25,142 nt of DNA from JBPOIS01 sp052034295 (GTDB taxonomy: Bacteria; Pseudomonadota; Gammaproteobacteria; Pseudomonadales; Moraxellaceae): contig JBPOIS010000027.1 in NCBI GenBank assembly GCA_052034295.1, positions 1 through 25,142 of the forward strand, in the 5' to 3' direction. Position 1 is the stretch's first letter; each line of letters begins with the position of its first letter. The notes beneath the pieces are model-generated. The model made no database searches and had not been told where the DNA came from. It saw only the letters and a program-made list of their open reading frames with translations. Of the stretch, positions 15,984 to 23,588 are shown in pieces. The translations under genes were made by a program, and so were the position numbers.

Positions 15984-17645
15984 TTGTTGCCATCCCATCA
16001 CACACAGGAGCTGCCATGTACCCCCCCAAAGACCCTTCAGGCACTGGGCAGCCTGCTGCTGCTGGCCGGTCTGAGCGCCTGTGGTGGCGGCCAGACCCCG
16101 GCCACGGCCCCGCACACCCCGCCTCCCTCAGGGCATGACACCGGAACCCCAGCCACCACGCCCACCGGGTCAACCGGTTCCAGCAGCACCCCCGCAGGCG
16201 TCAGCGCCTGTGTGCCTTCGGGCCGGGGCCGGGATTATCAGGTCGGGCCGGGGACCGGGCAGTTGGCTGCGCTGGATCAGGTGCCGTGGGAGTCGCTACA
16301 GGCCGGGGACACGGTGCGGATTTTTTACCGGGCTGCGCCCTATGCCGGCAAATTCATGCTGTCCGGGGTGGGAACCGCCGCGGCCCCCATCCGGGTGTGC
16401 GGGGTGCGTGGACCGGCCGGACAGCGTCCGGTGGTGGAGGGCCGGGATGCGGTCAGCCGCCGCGGGCTGGCCTATGGCCATCCGCTGCATGAAAGCCGTT
16501 CGCTGGTGGTGATCAAACCACTGGCCAGCTCGCCCACGGCATGGAATGATGTGCCTGCCCACCTGCAGATTGACGGGCTGGAGCTGCGCGGCGCCCAGCC
16601 GGACCACACCTTCACCGACTCGCACGGGGTGGTGCAGCGTTATGCAGCCTTTGGCGCCTGTGTGTGGATCGAGCGCGGCCACCACATCAGCCTGGTGGAC
16701 AACCACATTCACGATTGCAGCAATGGCGTGTTCAGCAAATCCACCGACGATGGTGATTTTGCCGTCACCCGGGACCTGCGCATCGCCCACAACCAGATTG
16801 AGGGCAACGGCGTGGTGCAGGATGACCATGAGCACAATGTCTACATCCAGAGCGTCGGCGTGGTCTATGAGGGCAACTGGTTTGGGCCGTTGCGGGCCGG
16901 GGCACTGGGCAACCTGATCAAGGACCGCTCGGTGGGCACGGTGATCCGCTACAACGCCCTGCAGGGGGGCGCACACGCCATTGATCTGGTGGAAAGCGAG
17001 GATTTTTACCAGACCGCCACCGCCGATCCGGCCTACCGGCAGACGCTGGTGTATGGCAATCTGATCCGCAAAAACGGCGAGGACGGCTCGGCGATCCACT
17101 ATGGTGGCGACCATTACGGGTCCTCACCGGCCACCCCGAACTGGGGCGAGCCGATTTTTCGCAAGGGCACGCTGTATTTTTACCACAACAGCGTGCACCT
17201 TGAAGGCCAGTCAGCCGTGCTGTTTCAGCTCTCGACCACCGAGGAGCACCTCGAAGCCTGGAACAATGTGCTCAGCTTTGCCGGGTCGGTGACCTATCCG
17301 GCATTGCGTTCCCGCTCGGAAGTCAACCCGGCCCACTGGACGGCGGGCGGTACGGTGCACTTGGGCAAAAACTGGGTCAGTGCCCGTCTGGCCGATGCAG
17401 ACCCCTGGCATCCAGTGCCCGGCACGGTGACCGGCTGGTCCAGTCTGCTGCGCGGCGACGCGCTGCCCTATGATCCCGCAAACTTTGTGCCGCTGGCGGC
17501 GGGTGCGCTGCTGGATGCGGCCCAGCCTGACCTGTCCGTGGTGGCAGCCAATCCGGTCCGGTTCCAGTATGACCTGATCCAGCAGGCGATCCGTCCACGC
17601 GCCGTACAGGGTGCGGCTGCCGATCTGGGGGCCGTGGAGCGCTGA
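15984..17645 (+). CDS. Right-handed parallel beta-helix lipoprotein; start codon region out of frame with the best ATG
   Basis: A predicted outer-membrane or surface lipoprotein: hydrophobic signal, lipobox LSAC (Cys33 from this start), a Thr/Pro/Ser/Gly linker of about 35 residues, then roughly 480 residues with N-x-I/H-x-I turns typical of parallel beta-helix repeats (for example NHIHDCSNGVFSK and HNQIEGNGVV). Many such proteins bind or cut polysaccharides, but no lyase active site is clear, and I cannot name a substrate. The best start by ribosome site is ATG 16016 (AGGAG 5 bases upstream), but a C7 run at 16021-16027 puts it out of frame, giving only 40 codons. The intact frame instead opens at TTG 15984, which has AGGGG 8 bases upstream but a long leader before the signal. 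With C6 the ATG would give a perfect short lipoprotein signal. Confidence 0.8.
   Translation: MLPSHHTQELPCTPPKTLQALGSLLLLAGLSACGGGQTPATAPHTPPPSGHDTGTPATTPTGSTGSSSTPAGVSACVPSGRGRDYQVGPGTGQLAALDQVPWESLQAGDTVRIFYRAAPYAGKFMLSGVGTAAAPIRVCGVRGPAGQRPVVEGRDAVSRRGLAYGHPLHESRSLVVIKPLASSPTAWNDVPAHLQIDGLELRGAQPDHTFTDSHGVVQRYAAFGACVWIERGHHISLVDNHIHDCSNGVFSKSTDDGDFAVTRDLRIAHNQIEGNGVVQDDHEHNVYIQSVGVVYEGNWFGPLRAGALGNLIKDRSVGTVIRYNALQGGAHAIDLVESEDFYQTATADPAYRQTLVYGNLIRKNGEDGSAIHYGGDHYGSSPATPNWGEPIFRKGTLYFYHNSVHLEGQSAVLFQLSTTEEHLEAWNNVLSFAGSVTYPALRSRSEVNPAHWTAGGTVHLGKNWVSARLADADPWHPVPGTVTGWSSLLRGDALPYDPANFVPLAAGALLDAAQPDLSVVAANPVRFQYDLIQQAIRPRAVQGAAADLGAVER
16021..16027 (+). repeat. C7 tract in the first codons of the beta-helix lipoprotein gene
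   Basis: Seven C residues lie in codons 2-4 after the ATG at 16016. Loss of one C (or gain of two) joins that ATG to the lipoprotein frame, giving MYPPKTLQALGS followed by LLLLAGLSAC. Short homopolymers in signal-peptide codons of surface protein genes are classic slipped-strand switch sites; a base-calling error is an equal possibility. Confidence 0.6.
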
Positions 17646-17664
17646 GCGGCCACAACCGGAGTAC

Positions 17665-17692
17665 AAAAAAAACACCGCCCCGGGGGGCGGTG
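17665..17692 (-). terminator. Intrinsic terminator downstream of leuS
   Basis: On the minus strand, about 24 bases after the leuS stop, an 8-bp GC-rich hairpin (plus-strand 17673-17680 paired with 17685-17692, 4-base loop) is followed by eight T residues (plus-strand A run 17672-17665). On the plus strand the hairpin has no T tract after it, so it mainly ends leuS transcription, though the hairpin could also slow plus-strand transcripts of the lipoprotein gene. Confidence 0.88.
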
Positions 17693-17715
17693 CCTTGCGG
17701 TGGTCAGGCTGGGGT

Positions 17716-20343
17716 TCAAACCACCAGATTGACCAGCTTGCCCTTGACCACGATTTCCTTTTTGGTGGGGCCGGTCAGCCACGGCTGCACGTCCGGCAGC
17801 GCCTTGGCCTGTGCCTTCAGCTCGTCGTCGCTGAGGTCCACCGGCACTTCCAGCTTGCCGCGCAGTTTGCCATTCACCTGCACGACAATGGTCTGGCTGG
17901 ATTTGACCAGCGCAGCCGCATCCACCGCCGGGAAGCGGGCGCTGGCCGCCGACACGCCCAGTGCATCCAGCAGGGTTTCTGCCAGGTGCGGGGCAAACGG
18001 CAGCAGCATCAGCAGCAGGCTGGTGATGGCTTCGCGCTCGACCGCGCGGTCTGCCTGTTCGCTGCCCTGATATTTGCTGACGGCGTTGAGCAGTTCCATC
18101 AGCGCGGCAATGGCGGTGTTGAACGATTGCCGCTCGGCCAGATCGCTGCCCACTTTGGCGATGGTTTCATGCACCTTGCGGCGCAGGTCGCGGGCGCTGG
18201 CATCCAGACCGGCCGGGTCCGGCACCTGCGCGGTTTCACCGGCAGGGGCCGGGTGGTTCAGGTGGCTGCTGGCCAGTTTCCACACCCGTTTCAGGAAGCG
18301 GTGCGAGCCTTCCACCCCGGCATCCGACCATTCCAGCGACTGGTCCGGCGGTGCGGCAAACATCATGAACACCCGCGCAGTGTCGGCCCCGTACTGGTCG
18401 ATGATCGCCTGTGGATCGACGCCATTGTTTTTCGATTTGGACATTTTTTCCATGCCGCCGATTTCGACCGGCTGGCCATCGCCGCTCAGCGTGGCCGACA
18501 GCACCCGCCCGCGCTCGTCCTTGTTCAGGGTCACGTCGGCGGGGTTGATCCACAGTTTTTTGCCATCGGGCTGGGCACGATAAAAGGTGTCGGCCAGCAC
18601 CATGCCCTGGGTCAGCAGGCGATTGAACGGTTCACTGCCCACGTCGGTCCCGGCAAACACCCCGGCATCGCGCATCAGCTTGTGAAAAAACCGCGCGTAC
18701 AACAGGTGCAGGATGGCGTGCTCGACGCCACCCACATATTGATCCACCGGCAGCCAGCCCTGCGCCGCCTGTGGATCGACCATGCCGCCTGCAAACTGCG
18801 GGGAGGCATAGCGGGCATAGTACCAGCTGGATTCCACAAAGGTGTCCAGGGTGTCGGTCTCACGGCGTGCAGCGCCGCCACACTGCGGGCAGGTGGTCTG
18901 GTAAAACTCGGGCATTTTGGCCAGTGGGTTGCCGGAGCCATCGGGCACCACTTCGGTGGGCAGCACCACCGGCAATTGGTCCTCAGGCACCGGCACCTGA
19001 CCACAGGTGTCGCAGTTGATCATCGGGATCGGGCAGCCCCAGTAGCGCTGCCGCGACACGCCCCAGTCACGCAGGCGGAATTGCACTTTACCTTGTGCCA
19101 GGCCCTGCGGCTCGAGGATCCCAAGGAGTTTTTCAAAGGCCTGCGTGTAGTCCAGGCCGTCGATCGGACCGGAATTCACCGTGGTGCTGGTCTTGCTGGC
19201 GTAACGCTCCTGCCACTGGCCGGGGTCAAAATCGCCGTCCACGGCAATCACCTGCCGGATCGGCAGGCCATATTGGCGGGCAAACTCAAAATCACGCTCG
19301 TCATGCGCCGGGACTGCCATCACGGCACCGGAGCCGTAGCTCATCAACACATAGTTGGCGACCCAGACCGGCACATTTTCGCCGGTCAGGGGGTGCTGGA
19401 CAAACAGGCCGGTGTCCATGCCCTTTTTCTCGGCGGTGGCCAGGTCGGCTTCGGCGACGGAGCCCTTGCGGCATTCTTCAATGAAAGCCTGCAGGGCCGG
19501 GTTGTGCTGTGCGGCGTGCTGGGCCAGCGGGTGCTCGGCAGCCACGGCCACATAGGTGACGCCCATCAGCGTGTCCGGACGGGTGGTGAACACGGTCAGG
19601 CCGGATTTTTCGCCATTGAGGGTATAGGGAAAGGTCAGGTCCATGCCGGTGGAGCGGCCAATCCAGTTGCGCTGCATCGCCAGCACATTGTCCGGCCAGC
19701 CGCCCTGCAGGCGGTCGAGGTCGTCGAGCAGTTCCTGCGCGTAGTCGGTGATGCGGAAGTAGTACATGGGGATGTCGCGTTTTTCGACCAGCGCACCGGA
19801 GCGCCAGCCGCGCCCGTCGATGACCTGTTCATTGGCCAGCACGGTCTGGTCCACCGGGTCCCAGTTCACCGTGGACAGCTTGCGGTAGATCAGCCCCTTT
19901 TTGTAGAGCTGCACAAACAGCCACTGTTCCCAGCGGTAATACTCGGGCGTGCAGGTGGCGATTTCGCGCGACCAGTCGATCGACAGGCCGAGCGATTTCA
20001 ATTGGCCCTTCATGTAGTTGATGTTGTCAAAGGTCCACGCCGCCGGGGCCACCTGATGGGCGATGGCGGCGTTTTCGGCCGGCAGGCCAAAGGCATCCCA
20101 GCCCATCGGCTGCAGCACGGTTTCACCCTGCATGCGATAAAAACGGCTGATCACGTCGCCAATGGTGTAGTTGCGCACGTGGCCCATGTGCAGCTTGCCG
20201 GACGGGTAGGGGAACATCGACAGCACATAGCGGTGCGGTCCTGCGGGCACATCGGGCACGGCAAAGCGCTGCTCGCGGGCCCAGCGCTGCTGCAGCTGCG
20301 GCTCAAGGGCAGAGGGGCTGTATTCTTCGGCAAGTGTGGACAT
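17716..20343 (-). CDS. leuS: Leucyl-tRNA synthetase, LeuS
   Basis: Class I aminoacyl-tRNA synthetase that charges tRNA-Leu in the cytoplasm. The 875-residue protein is full length (E. coli 860). It has the HIGH-type motif HMGH at 52-55 within PYPSGKLHMGHVRNYTIGD, the CP1 editing domain (with TTRPDTLMGVTYVAVAAEHP), a zinc-finger-like insertion (CDTCGQ, CPQCGG), KMSKS at 633-637, the tRNA-binding domain, and the C-terminal domain with VNGKLRG. I chose the ATG at 20343 because family homology begins at MSTLAEEY; the open frame extends 24 codons further without homology. A weak GGAA lies upstream. It is downstream of two DUF4124 genes on the same strand and ends in a strong terminator. The usual lptE-holA neighbours are displaced. 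Confidence 0.96.
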   Translation of the reverse strand: MSTLAEEYSPSALEPQLQQRWAREQRFAVPDVPAGPHRYVLSMFPYPSGKLHMGHVRNYTIGDVISRFYRMQGETVLQPMGWDAFGLPAENAAIAHQVAPAAWTFDNINYMKGQLKSLGLSIDWSREIATCTPEYYRWEQWLFVQLYKKGLIYRKLSTVNWDPVDQTVLANEQVIDGRGWRSGALVEKRDIPMYYFRITDYAQELLDDLDRLQGGWPDNVLAMQRNWIGRSTGMDLTFPYTLNGEKSGLTVFTTRPDTLMGVTYVAVAAEHPLAQHAAQHNPALQAFIEECRKGSVAEADLATAEKKGMDTGLFVQHPLTGENVPVWVANYVLMSYGSGAVMAVPAHDERDFEFARQYGLPIRQVIAVDGDFDPGQWQERYASKTSTTVNSGPIDGLDYTQAFEKLLGILEPQGLAQGKVQFRLRDWGVSRQRYWGCPIPMINCDTCGQVPVPEDQLPVVLPTEVVPDGSGNPLAKMPEFYQTTCPQCGGAARRETDTLDTFVESSWYYARYASPQFAGGMVDPQAAQGWLPVDQYVGGVEHAILHLLYARFFHKLMRDAGVFAGTDVGSEPFNRLLTQGMVLADTFYRAQPDGKKLWINPADVTLNKDERGRVLSATLSGDGQPVEIGGMEKMSKSKNNGVDPQAIIDQYGADTARVFMMFAAPPDQSLEWSDAGVEGSHRFLKRVWKLASSHLNHPAPAGETAQVPDPAGLDASARDLRRKVHETIAKVGSDLAERQSFNTAIAALMELLNAVSKYQGSEQADRAVEREAITSLLLMLLPFAPHLAETLLDALGVSAASARFPAVDAAALVKSSQTIVVQVNGKLRGKLEVPVDLSDDELKAQAKALPDVQPWLTGPTKKEIVVKGKLVNLVV

Positions 20344-20449
20344 GGTGGGTGGACGTTCCAGAATCAAAACCAAAAACAATGCGCTAGGATAGCCCAAAAG
20401 CGGCACAGGCTGCATGGGGATTGCGGGAGCCGTGGGGAGGGCGTGAGCA

Positions 20450-20475
20450 GCCCGCAGCGTCGCGATGCTGCGGGC
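20450..20475 (-). other. Strong hairpin between the DUF4124 gene and leuS
   Basis: A perfect 9-bp inverted repeat (GCCCGCAGC paired with GCTGCGGGC, 8-base loop) begins 6 bases after the DUF4124 stop on the minus strand. No T tract follows, so it is not a standard intrinsic terminator; it could stabilise the upstream mRNA end, pause polymerase or act with Rho. The rest of the 138-bp gap up to leuS shows no convincing promoter, only a TATCCT-like -10 around 20390. Confidence 0.5.
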
Positions 20476-20481
20476 CAGCCC

Positions 20482-20994
20482 TCAGAGGCAGTTGTCTTTC
20501 TGATATTGCTGCATCTGGGCGATGCGCTGGGCCTTCTGGGCTTCATCCATCGGAACGTATTCGCCCTGGGCGTTGCGCTCACGCAGGGGGCGGCCGGTCT
20601 CGATCAGCGCCTGTGCCGAGCGGGTGGTGCTGCAGTTGGCGGCATTGGCCGCGCGGCGCTGCCGGTCGGCCGCCTGTGCAGCCGCCTGCTTCTGGGCCGC
20701 TTCAGTGCGTTTTTTGGCGGCTTCGCCTTCGGCCTTGTCGGTTGCGGCTTTTTTGGCGTTCAGGGCCGCAATCGCACTGGCGCTGTCGGCGGGCAGCTTG
20801 CTGCTGACCTGCACGGGTTTTTTCACCTGACTGGCGCTGGCCGGGGGCGGGGTCTGGCTGTAGTGGGTGGCCCCACTGGCGTCCACCCATTTATAGAACT
20901 GCTGGGCATGGGCAGCCGGGCCCAGCCCCAGCAGGCTGACCAGCCCCAGCAGGGTCAGGGTGTGGCGTACGGGCCGGAGGACAGACAGGTTCAT
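20482..20994 (-). CDS. DUF4124 domain periplasmic protein (copy nearer leuS)
   Basis: A 170-residue exported protein. It has a Sec signal peptide (cleavage likely after AHA, giving QQFYKW), then a DUF4124 domain: YKWVD-x-x-G-x-THYSQTPP, a conserved small beta motif of unknown function. The rest is a Lys/Ala/Gln-rich, probably coiled-coil segment and a short C-terminal part containing two cysteines, which might form a disulphide. I chose the ATG at 20994, which has GGGGGC 7 bases upstream and starts the signal peptide; an ATG at 21012 overlaps the stop of the upstream paralogue but lacks a ribosome site. It is the second of two tandem DUF4124 genes. Function unknown. Confidence 0.85.
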   Translation of the reverse strand: MNLSVLRPVRHTLTLLGLVSLLGLGPAAHAQQFYKWVDASGATHYSQTPPPASASQVKKPVQVSSKLPADSASAIAALNAKKAATDKAEGEAAKKRTEAAQKQAAAQAADRQRRAANAANCSTTRSAQALIETGRPLRERNAQGEYVPMDEAQKAQRIAQMQQYQKDNCL

Positions 20995-21008
20995 GCCAGT
21001 GCCCCCGG

Positions 21009-21410
21009 TCATTTGGCCAGATAGGAACCGCCATTGCTGACGACTCCCGGCTGGTTGTCCACGGGCGTGCCCTGCGGGCCATTGTCAGCCACAGGGGCAG
21101 TGTCCGCTGCGGGCGCCGTGGCCTGGGTGGGTGCAGGCGTTGCAGCACTGGCCGGCGCCGGAGCGGCAGAATTTGCTGCCACAGCCGGGGTCTGTGGCGC
21201 ATAGCCGGGCACGCTGCTGCCATTGACGTGGCGCGACACGGTGACGGTTTTGAGCACCTTGCGGGCCTTCGAGGCGGGCGGTGGGGTCTGGGTGTAGTGG
21301 GTGGTGCCCTGGGCATCCACCCATTTGTAGTATTTGTCGGCCGCGTGCACCGGGGCTACGCACAGCAGCAACACGCCCAGGCCGAGCAGGGGGGTACGCA
21401 ACATCGTCAT
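21009..21410 (-). CDS. DUF4124 domain periplasmic protein (copy nearer ilvI)
   Basis: A 133-residue exported protein with a signal peptide (cleavage likely after VHA, giving ADKYYKW) and a DUF4124 motif, YKWVDAQGTTHYTQTPP, nearly the same as in the next gene. The C-terminal half is Ala/Pro/Thr-rich low complexity, likely disordered in the periplasm. Start: ATG at 21410 with GGAG 5 bases upstream; the ATG at 21404 is possible. It lies directly upstream of its paralogue, with the two reading frames almost touching, so they are co-transcribed and probably arose by duplication followed by divergence of the tails. No function is known for the domain. Confidence 0.85.
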   Translation of the reverse strand: MTMLRTPLLGLGVLLLCVAPVHAADKYYKWVDAQGTTHYTQTPPPASKARKVLKTVTVSRHVNGSSVPGYAPQTPAVAANSAAPAPASAATPAPTQATAPAADTAPVADNGPQGTPVDNQPGVVSNGGSYLAK

Positions 21411-21863
21411 GATCACTCCGTGATGGTCTGAGCCCGCCCGCCCATCGGCGCCAGGCATTCCAGAATGGAGTATGCCAGAGCCTGACCGCCTGATCCCATG
21501 AAAAAACAGGGCAGATTTGGGGTTTTTCTTGACATTTTGTGCCCTGCTCCCAACAATACCGAGCCTTGTCAGGGCTTTTTGCTGACCCGATCACCCGCTG
21601 GGTCCGGCAGGCCTGACATCCGGTCTTCTGTGTCGCGCATTCCGCGATGTTGACCCCCCCTGCTGGGTGCTTCCTGCCACAGTGGAAACGCCCCTTTGTT
21701 TGCACTGCCCGAATATCGTTCAGGCAGCCTGCCATGCCGGTGTGTCCGGGCAGGATATTCCGAGGCTTGCGCCTGACCGCCTTGCGTCAGTCGGCAGGCC
21801 AGTGCTGACCATGGTCCACGTCAACGTCCGCAACAGGGCGTGTTTTCGTTTGGGGTGATTCAA
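21411..21863. promoter_or_regulatory. Divergent control region between the DUF4124 genes and ilvI, with a long ilvI leader
   Basis: This 453-bp stretch has no supported gene. It carries the ilvI promoter and, on the minus strand, a possible extended -10 (TGG-CATACT, plus-strand 21469-21474) for the DUF4124 genes. The expected ilvI leader is about 300 nt. It contains a bulged hairpin at 21728-21754; a GTCAG at 21786-21790 that can pair with CTGAC on either side (21773-21777 or 21805-21809); and a 5-bp hairpin (21825-21829 with 21836-21840) followed by a T-rich stretch just before the start. No leader peptide rich in Ile, Val or Leu is visible; a 53-codon frame from 21647 is not enriched in them. 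Confidence 0.5.
21529..21557 (+). promoter_or_regulatory. Sigma70-type promoter for ilvIH
   Basis: A perfect -35 box TTGACA at 21529-21534 is followed, at a 17-bp spacing, by AACAAT at 21552-21557, a 4/6 match to the -10 consensus. It is the best promoter-like pair in the window, and the base composition around it is A/T rich. Transcription would begin near 21564. Confidence 0.6.
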
Positions 21864-23588
21864 TTGGAACTGTTGTCTGGTGGAGAGATGCTGATCCGCG
21901 CATTGGCGGATGAGGGCGTCGAATACATTTTTGGTTATCCGGGCGGTGCAGTCCTGCACATTTATGACGCCATTTTTCAGCAGGATCAGGTCAAACACGT
22001 GCTGGTGCGCCATGAGCAGGCCGCCGGACACATGGCCGATGCCTGGTCGCGGGTGACCGGCAAGACCGGTGTGGTGCTGGTGACCTCGGGTCCGGGCGCC
22101 ACCAACACCGTGACCCCGATCGCCACAGCCTACATGGACTCGATCCCGATGGTGATCATCTCCGGGCAGGTGGCCACCCACCTGATCGGCGAGGATGCCT
22201 TCCAGGAAACCGACATGGTCGGCATTTCCCGGCCGATCGTGAAGCACAGCTTCCAGGTCCGTCACGCCAGCGAAATCCCCGGCATCATCAAAAAGGCCTT
22301 TTACATCGCCTCTACGGGCCGTCCTGGTCCGGTGGTGGTTGATATCCCCAAGAACTGCACCAACCCAGCCGAAAAGTTTGGCTACGAATACCCGGAAAAA
22401 GTCCGCCTGCGCTCGTACCAGCCGCCCGGACGCGGCCACAGCGGCCAGATCCGCAAGGCCATTGACGAGCTGCTCACCGCCAAGCGCCCGATCATCTACA
22501 GCGGCGGTGGCGTGGTGCAGGGCAATGCCTCGGCCCAGCTCACCGAACTGGCCCGCCTGCTGAACTTCCCGGTCACCAACACCCTGATGGGCCTGGGGGC
22601 CTATCCGGGCAGCGACCGGCAGTTCCTCGGCATGCTCGGCATGCACGGCACCTATGAAGCCAACATGGCCATGCACCATGCCGATGTGATCCTCTGTGTG
22701 GGCGCGCGCTTTGATGACCGCGTCACCAACAACCCGGCCAAATTCTGCCCGGAAGCGCGGATCATCCACATCGACATCGACCCTGCGGCGATTTCCAAAA
22801 CCATCATGGCCCACATCCCCATCGTCGGGGCGGTCGAGCCGGTGCTGACCGAAATGCTGGCCCAGCTGGCGCAGATGGACGTGCGTGAGCCGAACCGTGA
22901 CGCCCTGGCCAAATGGTGGGAACAGATCAACCAGTGGCGCAGGCATGCCGCGGTGCGCTACGAACCGGGCGAAAACGGCAGCATGAAGCCGCAGGAAGTG
23001 GTCGAGGCCCTGTACCGGGTCACCGACGGCAAGGCGATCATCACCTCGGACGTTGGCCAGCACCAGATGTTTGCCGCGCTGTACTACCCGTACAACGAGC
23101 CGCGCCAGTGGATCAACTCCGGCGGTCTGGGCACCATGGGCGTCGGCCTGCCGTACGCCATGGCCGCCAAGCTGGCCCAGCCTGAGCGTGACGTGGTCTG
23201 CATCACCGGCGAAGCTTCGATCCAGATGTGCATCCAGGAACTGTCCACCTGCACCCAGTACGGCATCGGGGTCAAAATCCTCTGCCTGAACAACCAGTCG
23301 CTGGGCATGGTCAGACAATGGCAGGACATGCAGTACGAAGGCCGCCACTCCAGCAGCTACATGGAGTCGCTGCCGGATTTTGCCAGGCTGATGGAAGCCT
23401 ATGGCCACGTCGGCATCGAGATCAACCACAAGGACGAACTCGAAGCCAAGCTGCGTGAAGCCATGGCCATCCAGGACAAGTGTGTGTTCATCAACGCCTA
23501 TGTGGACAAGCGCGAACACGTCTACCCGATGCAGATTGCCGGGCAGGCGATGCGTGACATGTGGATCAAAAAAGGGGAGCGGACCTGA
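21864..23588 (+). CDS. ilvI: Acetolactate synthase large subunit
   Basis: Thiamine-diphosphate and FAD enzyme for the first common step of valine, leucine and isoleucine synthesis, condensing pyruvate with pyruvate or 2-oxobutyrate. The 574 residues equal E. coli IlvI. Catalytic Glu51 sits in RHEQAAGHMADAW, and the C-terminal ThDP half ends NNQSLGMVRQWQDMQY (Asn476, Asn477). The ThDP/metal motif, usually GDGS, reads GEAS here (Glu450, Ala451). I chose the TTG at 21864 because it gives the family N-terminus MELLSGGEMLIRAL and has GGGGTGA 6 bases upstream; GTG codons at 21840 and 21855 are less likely. It overlaps ilvH by one base. A promoter and long leader lie upstream. It could equally be labelled ilvB by naming habit; the order and match favour the IlvIH type. 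Confidence 0.95.
   Translation: MELLSGGEMLIRALADEGVEYIFGYPGGAVLHIYDAIFQQDQVKHVLVRHEQAAGHMADAWSRVTGKTGVVLVTSGPGATNTVTPIATAYMDSIPMVIISGQVATHLIGEDAFQETDMVGISRPIVKHSFQVRHASEIPGIIKKAFYIASTGRPGPVVVDIPKNCTNPAEKFGYEYPEKVRLRSYQPPGRGHSGQIRKAIDELLTAKRPIIYSGGGVVQGNASAQLTELARLLNFPVTNTLMGLGAYPGSDRQFLGMLGMHGTYEANMAMHHADVILCVGARFDDRVTNNPAKFCPEARIIHIDIDPAAISKTIMAHIPIVGAVEPVLTEMLAQLAQMDVREPNRDALAKWWEQINQWRRHAAVRYEPGENGSMKPQEVVEALYRVTDGKAIITSDVGQHQMFAALYYPYNEPRQWINSGGLGTMGVGLPYAMAAKLAQPERDVVCITGEASIQMCIQELSTCTQYGIGVKILCLNNQSLGMVRQWQDMQYEGRHSSSYMESLPDFARLMEAYGHVGIEINHKDELEAKLREAMAIQDKCVFINAYVDKREHVYPMQIAGQAMRDMWIKKGERT

Noticed and set aside
15926..16138. Separate small gene from ATG 16016 (40 codons)
   Set aside because: Its ribosome site is good, but the translation is Pro/Arg-rich with no features, and it makes sense only as the out-of-frame start of the lipoprotein gene.
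8147..17645. Mobile element or prophage
   Set aside because: No integrase, transposase, tRNA target, inverted or direct terminal repeats were seen; only the broken gene order suggests insertion.
17611..21024. 1137-codon open frame on the plus strand
   Set aside because: Antisense to leuS and a DUF4124 gene, runs through the leuS terminator, and has low-complexity composition with no motif.
21498..21651. Leader peptide gene for ilvI starting at 21498
   Set aside because: It begins upstream of the proposed transcription start and is not enriched in Ile, Val or Leu codons.
21720..23519. 599-codon minus-strand frame opposite ilvI
   Set aside because: Antisense to a fully recognisable acetolactate synthase; His/Asp/Val-rich shadow translation.
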